DNA of 41,073 bases from Cytophagales bacterium (GTDB lineage: Bacteria > Bacteroidota > Bacteroidia > Cytophagales > Cyclobacteriaceae): NCBI GenBank assembly GCA_022360055.1, contig JAKSDO010000296.1, forward strand, positions 1 to 41,073. Direction: 5' to 3'. Positions 28,043 through 35,274 of this stretch are shown piece by piece; within the stretch, counting starts at the first letter, position 1, and each line of letters begins with the position of its first letter. The notes beneath the pieces were generated by a model, which was not told where the DNA came from, ran no database searches, and saw only the letters and a program-made list of their open reading frames with translations. Made by a program: the position numbers and the translations under genes.

Positions 28043-29887
28043 ATGTCCGATATCATTCAATTACTGCCGGAATCTATTGCCAATCAAATAGCAGCGGGGG
28101 AGGTAGTTCAACGACCGGCTTCTGTGGTCAAGGAACTGATTGAAAATGCGATTGATGCCAATGCCGATGAAATAACGTTGATCGTAAAAGATGCGGGGAA
28201 AAGCCTGATTCAGGTCGTAGACAATGGCAGCGGGATGTCGGAGACCGATGCACGGATGAGTTTTGAACGACATGCAACAAGCAAAATCAGGAAATCGGAA
28301 GATCTGTTTTTTATAAAAACCATGGGATTCAGAGGAGAAGCCCTGGCGTCTATTTCTGCGGTAGCGCAAGTAGAAATGAAAACAAAACCGGGGAATGAAG
28401 AGGTGGGAACCCGCATTCAGATTGACGGTTCACAATTTCGGGGACAAAACAATGTTTCCTGTAAACAAGGGACTTCCATGGTGGTAAAGAATTTATTTTT
28501 CAATGTGCCTGCCAGAAGAAATTTTCTGAAGTCCAATCCGGTTGAATTGCGGCATATAATGGATGAGTTTCATCGGCTGGCCCTGGCGAAACCCGAGATA
28601 AAATTTTGCTTTTACCAAAATGACATCGAAGTATATAATCTGAAACCCGGCAAGCTCAGTCAAAGAATCGTTGGGGTATTTGGAAAAAACTATCGCACAC
28701 AACTGGTTCCCTGTGAAGAAGCTACTGAAGAATGCTCGTTGAAAGGTTATATCGGCAAAGCCGATTTTGTGAAAAAGTCCAGAGGGGAGCAGTTCTTCTT
28801 TGTCAACAATCGATTCATTAAGAGCAATTATTTGAATCATGCCGTTGTTTCGGCGTATGAGGGCCTGATCCCCGAGGGCACTTTCCCATTTTTTGTCTTG
28901 TTCGTAGAGATAGACCCGAAACGTATCGATGTGAACGTGCATCCGACAAAAACGGAAATAAAATTTGACGATGAGCGAAGCATTTACGGTTTGATTAAAA
29001 CGTCCGTGAGGAAAGCTCTTGGCGCTTTCAACATTACCCCGGCGCTGGATTTTGAAACCGACACGAATTTTAGATCATATACTTCCGCAAGGCCATCATC
29101 GGGTTTGTCACCTTCCGAACGTGATTATTCCCAGTTCAGAAGCGCAGGAAAGGATCGGTCAAACTTGAAAAAGTGGGAACAGCTATACGAAGGCGCATTG
29201 AAAAACGAAACGCTTGAAGCGGAAGCCAAAAGCGAGGCTGACGCCAAAGGCGAACCTGTCTCCCTTACTTTCAGAAGTGCCATTAACAATAGAGATAAAG
29301 ATCTCGGAGAAACCGATCAAGGCACTCAAAACATTTTTCAATTTCATTTGTCATATATCATAACCACCGTAAAATCGGGCCTGATAATAATTAATCAGCA
29401 ATTGGCGCACGAGCGCATATACTATGAAAAGTATCTGAAAATTCTTGAAAATAGCTCGGGGAGTTCTCAACAACTGCTATTTCCCGAAACGCTCCATCTA
29501 AACCCTTCCGACTATTCGCTCGTTAAGGAATTGGAAAAAGAAATGCGAGGAGTTGGCTTTGCATTTGAATATCTGGGGGAAAATACCATTGTTATCAACG
29601 GCATTCCATCCCTGATAAAAGTTGATTCGGGCGAAGAGATTTTCAAAGGAGTACTTGATGATTACAAGAAGAATTTTCTGGAATACAAAAACGACAGCAT
29701 TAAAAACCTTGCCCGTTCCATGGCTGCCAACTCAGGGATTAAAAGGGGGAAAAAATTAACAATTGAAGAGATGAGAAGCATTATAGACCAGTTGTTTGCC
29801 TGCAAAAATCCCAACTATTCGCCAAACGGACAACCTATTTATTATATATTGGGGCTTGAAAAAATTGAAGATCTTTTTAAATACTAA
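28043..29887 (+). CDS. mutL: DNA mismatch repair protein MutL
   Basis: MutL links MutS mismatch recognition to strand removal. The 614-residue protein has the GHKL ATPase: IAAGEVVQRPASVVKELIEN, DNGSGM, HATSKI and GFRGEALASI, followed by the DVNVHPTK transducer motif. After a variable linker (about 340-415) comes the C-terminal dimerisation domain. There the usual DQHA-x2-E-x4-E endonuclease motif reads NQQLAHERIYYE (N451 onward), with the metal-binding Asp and His replaced. The end, NPNYSPNGQPIYYIL, corresponds to the conserved C-terminal patch. Two rhomboid genes follow closely (gaps of 6 and 27 nt). Confidence 0.96.
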   Translation: MSDIIQLLPESIANQIAAGEVVQRPASVVKELIENAIDANADEITLIVKDAGKSLIQVVDNGSGMSETDARMSFERHATSKIRKSEDLFFIKTMGFRGEALASISAVAQVEMKTKPGNEEVGTRIQIDGSQFRGQNNVSCKQGTSMVVKNLFFNVPARRNFLKSNPVELRHIMDEFHRLALAKPEIKFCFYQNDIEVYNLKPGKLSQRIVGVFGKNYRTQLVPCEEATEECSLKGYIGKADFVKKSRGEQFFFVNNRFIKSNYLNHAVVSAYEGLIPEGTFPFFVLFVEIDPKRIDVNVHPTKTEIKFDDERSIYGLIKTSVRKALGAFNITPALDFETDTNFRSYTSARPSSGLSPSERDYSQFRSAGKDRSNLKKWEQLYEGALKNETLEAEAKSEADAKGEPVSLTFRSAINNRDKDLGETDQGTQNIFQFHLSYIITTVKSGLIIINQQLAHERIYYEKYLKILENSSGSSQQLLFPETLHLNPSDYSLVKELEKEMRGVGFAFEYLGENTIVINGIPSLIKVDSGEEIFKGVLDDYKKNFLEYKNDSIKNLARSMAANSGIKRGKKLTIEEMRSIIDQLFACKNPNYSPNGQPIYYILGLEKIEDLFKY

Positions 29888-29893
29888 TTCATA

Positions 29894-30694
29894 ATGTTTG
29901 GTAGAGTTACACCGATCGTAAGAAATCTACTTATTGCAAATATCGGTCTGTATTTCATAAGTAGTTTTCTGAATTTAAATATTAATGAATTCCTGAGCTT
30001 ACGAAATTTGCACAGCGAACATTTCTTGCCATTCCAGTTTTTCACATATATGTTTTTGCATGGAAGCACCTGGCATTTGTTGAGCAATATGTTCGGTTTG
30101 TTCATCTTCGGGCCTTTGCTGGAACAATTTTGGGGGCCAAAGCGATTTCTGATTTTTTACTTGGTTACGGGAATGGGTGCCGGAATTCTATATTCAGGAA
30201 TTAACTATTTGGAAACCAATAGTTTTGAGCGGGCCGTTGAAAAATATTATGAACAGCCAAGTCCGGCGGAATTTAAATACATTCTGGACAAGAAGGCAAA
30301 TATTGATGTCGAAAGGAATCCGCAACTCAATAACTTTATCTATGATTACAGTGATCATCCGGATGAACCGGCTTATATAAATCAAAGCAAGCAAACCCTG
30401 CAGGAAGTTCTGTATCTGAAAAGCAACTCTCAAATGGTAGGCGCTTCCGGAGCTATCTTTGGCATTTTACTGGCGTTTGGGATGCTCTTCCCAAACACTA
30501 CGTTGATGTTGCTCTTTCCGCCAATCCCCATTAAAGCAAAATATTTTGTAGCTATCTATGGATTTATCGAGCTTTTTGCCGGAATACAGCGTGCGTCAGG
30601 TGACAATGTAGCCCATTTTGCACATCTGAGCGGGATGCTGGTCGCATTTATCTTATTGAAGATTTGGCAAAACGATAGAAAAAAGTTTTTTTAA
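29894..30694 (+). CDS. Rhomboid family intramembrane serine protease (1)
   Basis: A 266-residue integral membrane protease. The catalytic dyad is S185 in GASGAIFG and H244 in HFAHLSGM; the HGSTWHLLSNMFGLFIFG stretch is the conserved second-helix region. Unusually, about 75 polar residues separate the third membrane segment (FLIFYLVTGMGAGILYSGI) from the GASG helix, forming a large extramembrane loop (ENSFERAVEKYYEQ-like region through LQEVLYLKSNSQ). The gene starts 6 nt after mutL and is followed 27 nt later by a second rhomboid gene. Substrates are unknown. Confidence 0.9.
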   Translation: MFGRVTPIVRNLLIANIGLYFISSFLNLNINEFLSLRNLHSEHFLPFQFFTYMFLHGSTWHLLSNMFGLFIFGPLLEQFWGPKRFLIFYLVTGMGAGILYSGINYLETNSFERAVEKYYEQPSPAEFKYILDKKANIDVERNPQLNNFIYDYSDHPDEPAYINQSKQTLQEVLYLKSNSQMVGASGAIFGILLAFGMLFPNTTLMLLFPPIPIKAKYFVAIYGFIELFAGIQRASGDNVAHFAHLSGMLVAFILLKIWQNDRKKFF

Positions 30695-30721
30695 TCATAT
30701 TTATGGGAGTATAGAGACAGC

Positions 30722-31639
30722 ATGCATTCAATATTAGACGATTTTAAAAACGCCTGGAATAAACCGAATAACGGGCTGGCCCAACTCATAATTATCAATG
30801 TTGCCGTATTTGTTGTACTGGGGGTTATATCGGTATTTTCAACACTGGCGGGTACGGATTCGATATTTACATTTGTTTACAGGCAGTTCACGATCCCGGC
30901 ACCTATCGGTGAATTTATCACCAGGCCATGGACGATCATCACCTATGCATTTGCGCACAGCTTCGGTACTTTGTGGCACATTATCATGAACATGCTTGTC
31001 CTGTACTGGTTTGGAAGGGTGTTTGTGGATTTTCTTGGATCCCAGAAGCTGATTAACCTATATGTTATGGGAGCGATTGCCGGTGGATTGACCTATCTGC
31101 TTGCTTATAACTTAATTCCGTTTTACTCAGACCGGATTAACCTATTTGATGGAATGGTTGGCGCTTCGGCAGCCGTATATGCCATCTCTGTAGCCACGGC
31201 TACTTATTGGCCAAATCACCAGTTTTATCTGCTTTTTTTCGGACCTGTAAAAATAAAATATCTGGTGGCGGTTTACTTGTTCTTTTCCTTTTTGGGAAGT
31301 GTCGGTTCCAATGCCGGCGGAAACCTCGCTCATCTCGGCGGCGCATTGATAGGATTTCTCTACGCCAGACAGCTTTCCAAAGGTATCGAAATGGGCACAT
31401 GGGTGTTTAAGACGATGGAATTTATTAAAAGCTTTTTCGTAAAACGGCCTAAAATAAAAGTTAGTCACCGGCAACAAGAAACAAAAAAGAGCTCTTCAAA
31501 AGCTTCGGCAACAACTACTGCAGGAACAACTTACAGTCAGGCTGAAATTGATAAAATCCTGGATAAAATATCGGAACGAGGCTACGACAGCCTTACCAAA
31601 GACGAAAAAGAAAAGCTGTTTAATGCCAGCAAAAAGTAA
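30722..31639 (+). CDS. Rhomboid family intramembrane serine protease (2)
   Basis: A 305-residue paralogue of the preceding gene. HSFGTLWHIIMNMLVLYWFG is the conserved helix, the dyad is S149 in GASAAVYA and H204 in NLAHLGGALIG. It lacks the large loop of the first rhomboid. After the last membrane segment there is a cytoplasmic tail of about 85 residues: a basic part, a Ser/Thr/Ala linker and a C-terminal helix (AEIDKILDKISERGYDSLTK) that resembles a short C-terminal domain seen in many Bacteroidota rhomboids. It ends the mutL cluster, followed by the hairpin at 31739-31773. Confidence 0.9.
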   Translation: MHSILDDFKNAWNKPNNGLAQLIIINVAVFVVLGVISVFSTLAGTDSIFTFVYRQFTIPAPIGEFITRPWTIITYAFAHSFGTLWHIIMNMLVLYWFGRVFVDFLGSQKLINLYVMGAIAGGLTYLLAYNLIPFYSDRINLFDGMVGASAAVYAISVATATYWPNHQFYLLFFGPVKIKYLVAVYLFFSFLGSVGSNAGGNLAHLGGALIGFLYARQLSKGIEMGTWVFKTMEFIKSFFVKRPKIKVSHRQQETKKSSSKASATTTAGTTYSQAEIDKILDKISERGYDSLTKDEKEKLFNASKK

Positions 31640-31738
31640 AGAGGCAAATCACAAAAAAACACGTACCAACAATCAAGTAAATTGCGAATTTCATATTCCT
31701 TCAGTATGCATGTGATCATACCTCTAAGGCTGCGTCAA

Positions 31739-31773
31739 ATCAAATCACTGCATCTTATATCCAGTGATTTGAT
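31739..31773. terminator. Convergent hairpin between rhomboid and aldo/keto reductase genes
   Basis: ATCAAATCACTG (31739-31750) pairs perfectly with CAGTGATTTGAT (31762-31773), a 12-bp stem with an 11-nt loop, between two genes that converge. There is no pure T tract, but both flanks are T/A rich. A bidirectional terminator is the likely role. Confidence 0.6.
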
Positions 31774-31828
31774 GCTTTACTTATATTTTTCAAATTGAGA
31801 TTTTAAAGCAGTTCCCGTTGCATGCCAC

Positions 31829-32848
31829 CTAATTCTCACTCAACACCTCATCTATTCTTCTGATCTCATCTTCGTCAAACTCAAGTTTATCAAGTGCTTC
31901 CAGGTTTTCCTTAAGCTGTTTTGAAGAGCTTGCGCCTATCAGGACAGATGTAATGCGATCATCTTTCAATAACCAGCTCAAAGCCATCTGGCTGAGTTTC
32001 TGATCTCGCTGTAAAGCAATTTCATGAAGCTGCTTGATTTTGGACAACTTCGACTCCACCTGATGTTTCTCCAGGTAGGTCATATCTTTTGCGGCTCTCG
32101 AATCCTCCGGAATTCCATCGATGTACTTGTCGGTAAGCATTCCCTGGGCCAATGGGGAAAAAGCTATGCAACCTACTCCGTTGTCGTCAAGAATCCCAAG
32201 TAAGTCGTCCTCCACCCATCGCTCAAACATAGAGTATTTGGCTTGGTGGATCAGGCAAGGCGTCCCTAAATCTTTCAATATACACACGGCTCTTTCTGCA
32301 AGATCTGCCGGATAATTTGATATCCCCGCGTATAGAGCTTTTCCCTGGCGCACGAGGTGATCGAGGGCGGTCATGGTTTCTTCCAAAGGTGTATCGGGGT
32401 CCGGGCGATGATGATAAAAGATGTCTACATATTCCAGCCCCATCCTCTTCAGGCTCTGATCACAACTGGCAATCAGGTATTTTCTGGAACCCCAATTTCC
32501 ATATGGCCCGGGCCACATATCAAAACCTGCTTTTGAAGAAATGATCAGTTCGTCTCTGTATTTGAGAAAATCCCTTTTCAGCAATAATCCGAAATTTTCT
32601 TCCGCGGATCCGTACGGCGGGCCATAATTATTGGCAAGATCAAAATGCGTGATGCCGACATCAAAGGCCGACCTCAATATTCTTCTCGATTTTTCCAGAT
32701 TGTCGAGGTAGCCGAAATTGTGCCAGAGTCCCAAGGAAATGGTCGGCAATAGAATACCGCTTTTACCACAACGACGATAAATCATCTCATCGTATCGGTC
32801 TTCGACCGCGGTAAATTCAGTGGGATTGGTCTTATCTCCTATTCTCAT
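31829..32848 (-). CDS. Aldo/keto reductase, YghZ/Gpr-like
   Basis: An NADPH-dependent oxidoreductase with a TIM barrel, 339 residues. The family's catalytic tetrad is visible: D and Y in THFDLANNYGPP, K in ISSKAGFDMWPGPYG, and H in IFYHHRPDPDTP. LGLWHNFG near the N-terminus and NWGSRKYLIASCDQSLKRMG are typical of the YghZ (L-glyceraldehyde 3-phosphate reductase) subgroup, which is implicated in methylglyoxal detoxification. Cofactor end: TSVLIGASSSKQLKEN. It stands alone, converging on the rhomboid genes and preceded by a 1.2-kb gene-poor gap. Confidence 0.93.
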   Translation of the reverse strand: MRIGDKTNPTEFTAVEDRYDEMIYRRCGKSGILLPTISLGLWHNFGYLDNLEKSRRILRSAFDVGITHFDLANNYGPPYGSAEENFGLLLKRDFLKYRDELIISSKAGFDMWPGPYGNWGSRKYLIASCDQSLKRMGLEYVDIFYHHRPDPDTPLEETMTALDHLVRQGKALYAGISNYPADLAERAVCILKDLGTPCLIHQAKYSMFERWVEDDLLGILDDNGVGCIAFSPLAQGMLTDKYIDGIPEDSRAAKDMTYLEKHQVESKLSKIKQLHEIALQRDQKLSQMALSWLLKDDRITSVLIGASSSKQLKENLEALDKLEFDEDEIRRIDEVLSEN

Positions 32849-32937
32849 AATTGCGGGATTAAAAAGTTAGGTGAATTTAACAATTTTAATCAAATGACAT
32901 TGTATAAACTTTTTGCATTGAAGTTTTCCGCAAAAAA

Positions 32938-33135
32938 TTACCCCTTTAAGGTCGGTTTTTTAATAGAAAACAGCAGCTCACCCAATAGTGCATCATCAAA
33001 GCAATACCTCAACATTGCCCGACAGGTTTGTTTTTCGCCGTTCCAATATTTAATGCATTTCTCCTGCTTCCGCTTTGAGCCACATCCATTCATATACTCA
33101 TGAATACATTGAAGCGGGGAACAAACAATTGCCAA
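32938..33135 (-). CDS. Possible small Cys-rich protein (doubtful)
   Basis: A 65-residue open frame from TTG at 33135 with no family I recognise. It contains six cysteines at 5, 10, 18, 27, 38 and 45 (HEYMNGCGSKRKQEKC; WNGEKQTCRAMLRYC), a density unusual for a random frame, and could be a zinc-binding remnant. The poor start codon, absence of a visible promoter and the decayed look of the surrounding DNA argue for a fragment of a larger former gene rather than an intact one. Confidence 0.2.
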   Translation of the reverse strand: MAIVCSPLQCIHEYMNGCGSKRKQEKCIKYWNGEKQTCRAMLRYCFDDALLGELLFSIKKPTLKG

Positions 33136-33269
33136 TCAGTAGGCCCTTTAAAAGGAATGTTTTGACCGGATTAAAGAATCTCTGGCATTTGATGTTCAGG
33201 ACAACGGGATTGAAACAAAAAAAGCGCAGGCCTTTCGGCCCACACTTTCATTAAACAGACAACCTAACC

Positions 33270-33326
33270 ATGAAATACTTTAACTCTTGCTTTTCGTTTT
33301 GTATCACAATGTTTTTCTTATATTAA
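33270..33326 (+). pseudogene. Truncated exported-protein start or leader peptide
   Basis: After a GGCC-TTTC-GGCC hairpin (33229-33240) and an A/C-rich leader ending AACCTAACC comes ATG at 33270 and the peptide MKYFNSCFSFCITMFFLY, then TAA. The A/C-rich leader resembles those I recall before exported-protein genes in Cytophagales, and the peptide resembles the start of a signal peptide. I read it as the 5' end of a lost gene; a leader peptide is an alternative. Confidence 0.3.
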
Positions 33327-34013
33327 AATGGGTAACCTTCCTTTGATTTTTCGAAAAGGGGTGCGGATTTTTTCTCATCATACCTTCAGCACCTCCGTAA
33401 AACCCGCACCCTGGTCCTCGCTCCTCTTCGAATCCCACGTCAACTTCTCATCTCCAACGCTTCTGCATTCCTCACTTTTCGATGCTTTCACCTGCTTTAA
33501 CGGCGAATCTTAAAAATGTTATAAAAAAAATGGTGCCATGGAGTCTCAACTCATAAAATGAGACATGATTGGAGTATAAATGCTCAAATACAGCAAGTTA
33601 AGGCCGGTTTTCGAATGACGGAGAATTTGCAATTTTTATCGTCTGTTGGAAAATCGTCCTTATTCGGTCAACATTTTAGCTGTTTACATCTGTTATGGCG
33701 ACAGGCGGGCATCCGTTTCCGTGTCGCCGGATGTTAATTTTCAGAGAGATACAGCATTTCAATGCACTCGACTATTAAAGGATTTTATTTACGAACCATC
33801 GTACCCCGGATTTCAAACATGAGAGGATCGCATTTTCGACAACCCTGCTTTTGGTTGATTGCTTGAAAATGGGGCACGACTAATAAGTATTGCGCGATAA
33901 TCTATAGTGAAAGCTTTCGGGCGGCAAATATATTATTTCATGAGGATCTGGCTGAGTATTTGAAAAACGGGTAAAAATAAATTCTTAAAAAAAGGCTGTT
34001 GTTTTGGAACAAA

Positions 34014-34044
34014 TTTGGTATAAGATTCGTTTATCGTAATATTG
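34014..34044 (+). promoter_or_regulatory. Putative arsR promoter
   Basis: TTTG at 34014-34017 and TAATATTG at 34037-34044 (7 of 8 to TAnnTTTG) are 19 nt apart. The -7 box lies inside the near-palindrome at 34031-34050, so a bound repressor would block RNA polymerase. Confidence 0.6.
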
Positions 34045-34050
34045 CAATAA
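34031..34050. promoter_or_regulatory. Putative ArsR operator
   Basis: TTATCGTAATATTGCAATAA differs from its reverse complement at only 4 of 20 positions (two mismatched pairs). Its centre is 22 nt before the arsR ATG. Size, A/T-rich centre and position fit an autoregulatory site for a dimeric ArsR-family repressor. Confidence 0.6.
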
Positions 34051-34062
34051 CACAATAAAGCG

Positions 34063-34386
34063 ATGGGATTAACCAAGTCATTTCATTTTGATGAAGAGCA
34101 AAACCAACTGGCATCCTTTGCAAAAGCATTTGCACATCCTGCCAGGATAGCGATTCTTCAACAGATCATTAAAAACAAAACGTGCATCGTCGGCAATCTG
34201 ACAGATATTCTGCCCCTTTCACAGTCTACCATATCACAACATCTCAAGGAATTAAAGAATATCGGTATCATAAAAGGGGAAATAGAAGGTCCGTCGATAT
34301 GCTATTGCATACATCAACAAAATTGGCATCGGGCAAAAAAAATGCTCACCAAGCTATTTTCTGAGATTGACCGGAATTGTTGCTAG
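34063..34386 (+). CDS. arsR: ArsR family winged-helix repressor
   Basis: A 107-residue metalloid-responsive repressor. AFAHPARIAILQQI and the recognition helix LSQSTISQHLKELKNIGIIKG are diagnostic of the ArsR family, with IEGPSICYCIHQQNW as the wing. The classical ELCVCDL metal site is absent: at that place there is only C41 (NKTCIVGNL). The other cysteines are C80 and C82 in the wing and C106-C107 at the very end, so the As(III) site must be built differently. The downstream arsM and arsC-like genes support an arsenic role. It probably represses its own operon through the site at 34031-34050. Confidence 0.88.
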   Translation: MGLTKSFHFDEEQNQLASFAKAFAHPARIAILQQIIKNKTCIVGNLTDILPLSQSTISQHLKELKNIGIIKGEIEGPSICYCIHQQNWHRAKKMLTKLFSEIDRNCC

Positions 34387-34434
34387 TGTATAATTATAGT
34401 TTCAATGAATATAAATATTTAAAGTTTACAAATC

Positions 34435-35274
34435 ATGAGCACAAATGAAGAATTAAAGCGAATTGTACGAGAGAAATATGGCGAAATCGCTGAGCAAAGC
34501 AGTGAAAATACAAGCTGCTGTGAACCCGGAGCGTCCTCTTGCTGTGGTTCCGATGATGATTTAAAGATTTTTTCCATGGATTATTCGAGCCTGCAAGGTT
34601 ATAATCCCGATGCAGACCTGGGTTTAGGATGCGGACTACCTACTGAATTTGCCAAATTGCAATCGGGAGATACCGTAGTTGACCTTGGATCCGGAGCCGG
34701 TAACGACTGTTTTATTGCCCGGCAAATCGTAGGGCCGGAAGGTAAAGTGATAGGGGTGGATATGACTCCAAATATGATTGATAAAGCCCGGGCAAATGCG
34801 AAGAAGCTCAATCTCAATAACGTAGAATTCCGCCTTGGTGAAATTGAGAATTTACCGGTAAAAAACGAAGAGGCAGATGTAGTAATAAGTAACTGTGTGC
34901 TTAACTTAGTGCCGGATAAAAAAAGTGCATTGGAAGAAACATTCAGAATCCTAAAGGGAGGAGGGCATTTCAGTGTATCTGATATTGTAACTTACAGCGA
35001 GATACCTGAAGGACTGAGAAAAGAGGCCGCGCTTTATGCGGGTTGTGTATCGGGTGCTTTAATCAAAGAGGATTACATAAAGATGATTGAGGATGCGGGT
35101 TTTGAAAACATTAAAATCCAGAAAGAACAGAAAATGAATCTGCCCGATTCACTTCTCGAAAAATATTTGGATGTCAGAGATGTCGAAAGGTATAAAAATG
35201 AGTTTGCGGGAATTGCCAGCATTACAGTTTATGGTGAAAAACCTTGTTGTAGTGGAAACAGTAATTGCTGCTAA
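34435..35274 (+). CDS. arsM: Arsenite S-adenosylmethionine methyltransferase ArsM
   Basis: Methylates As(III) to methylated arsenicals using SAM. The 279-residue protein has the ArsM start YNPDADLGLGCGLPTEFA, SAM motif I VVDLGSGAGNDCFIA, and the three conserved As-binding cysteines C66, C154 (SNCVLNLVPDK) and C204 (YAGCVSGAL). Extra Cys pairs lie near the N-terminus (C28-C29, C36-C37) and at the C-terminus (C271-C272, C278-C279), typical of bacterial ArsM. It follows arsR by 48 nt and overlaps the frame of the arsC-like gene by 10 nt. Confidence 0.94.
   Translation: MSTNEELKRIVREKYGEIAEQSSENTSCCEPGASSCCGSDDDLKIFSMDYSSLQGYNPDADLGLGCGLPTEFAKLQSGDTVVDLGSGAGNDCFIARQIVGPEGKVIGVDMTPNMIDKARANAKKLNLNNVEFRLGEIENLPVKNEEADVVISNCVLNLVPDKKSALEETFRILKGGGHFSVSDIVTYSEIPEGLRKEAALYAGCVSGALIKEDYIKMIEDAGFENIKIQKEQKMNLPDSLLEKYLDVRDVERYKNEFAGIASITVYGEKPCCSGNSNCC

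Larger units (their letters stand above)
32849..34062. other. 1.2-kb gene-poor gap with remnants and hairpins
   Basis: No ORF here has a recognisable domain. Contents that I can support: a Cys-rich minus-strand ORF (32938-33135), a GGCC-TTTC-GGCC hairpin (33229-33240) followed by a short signal-like ORF (33270-33326), an 8-bp stem GGGTGCGG/CCGCACCC (33359-33366 with 33404-33411), a 6-bp stem GTCTCA/TGAGAC (33543-33548 with 33559-33564), two overlapping stems at 33697-33733, and the arsR promoter at the right end. Base composition is more even than in neighbouring spacers. It looks like decayed coding DNA next to the arsenic module. Confidence 0.5.

Noticed and set aside
33328-33513. 61-residue plus-strand ORF in the gap
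   Set aside because: Ser/His/Phe-rich translation without any family resemblance; it includes both arms of a hairpin and looks like non-coding or decayed DNA.
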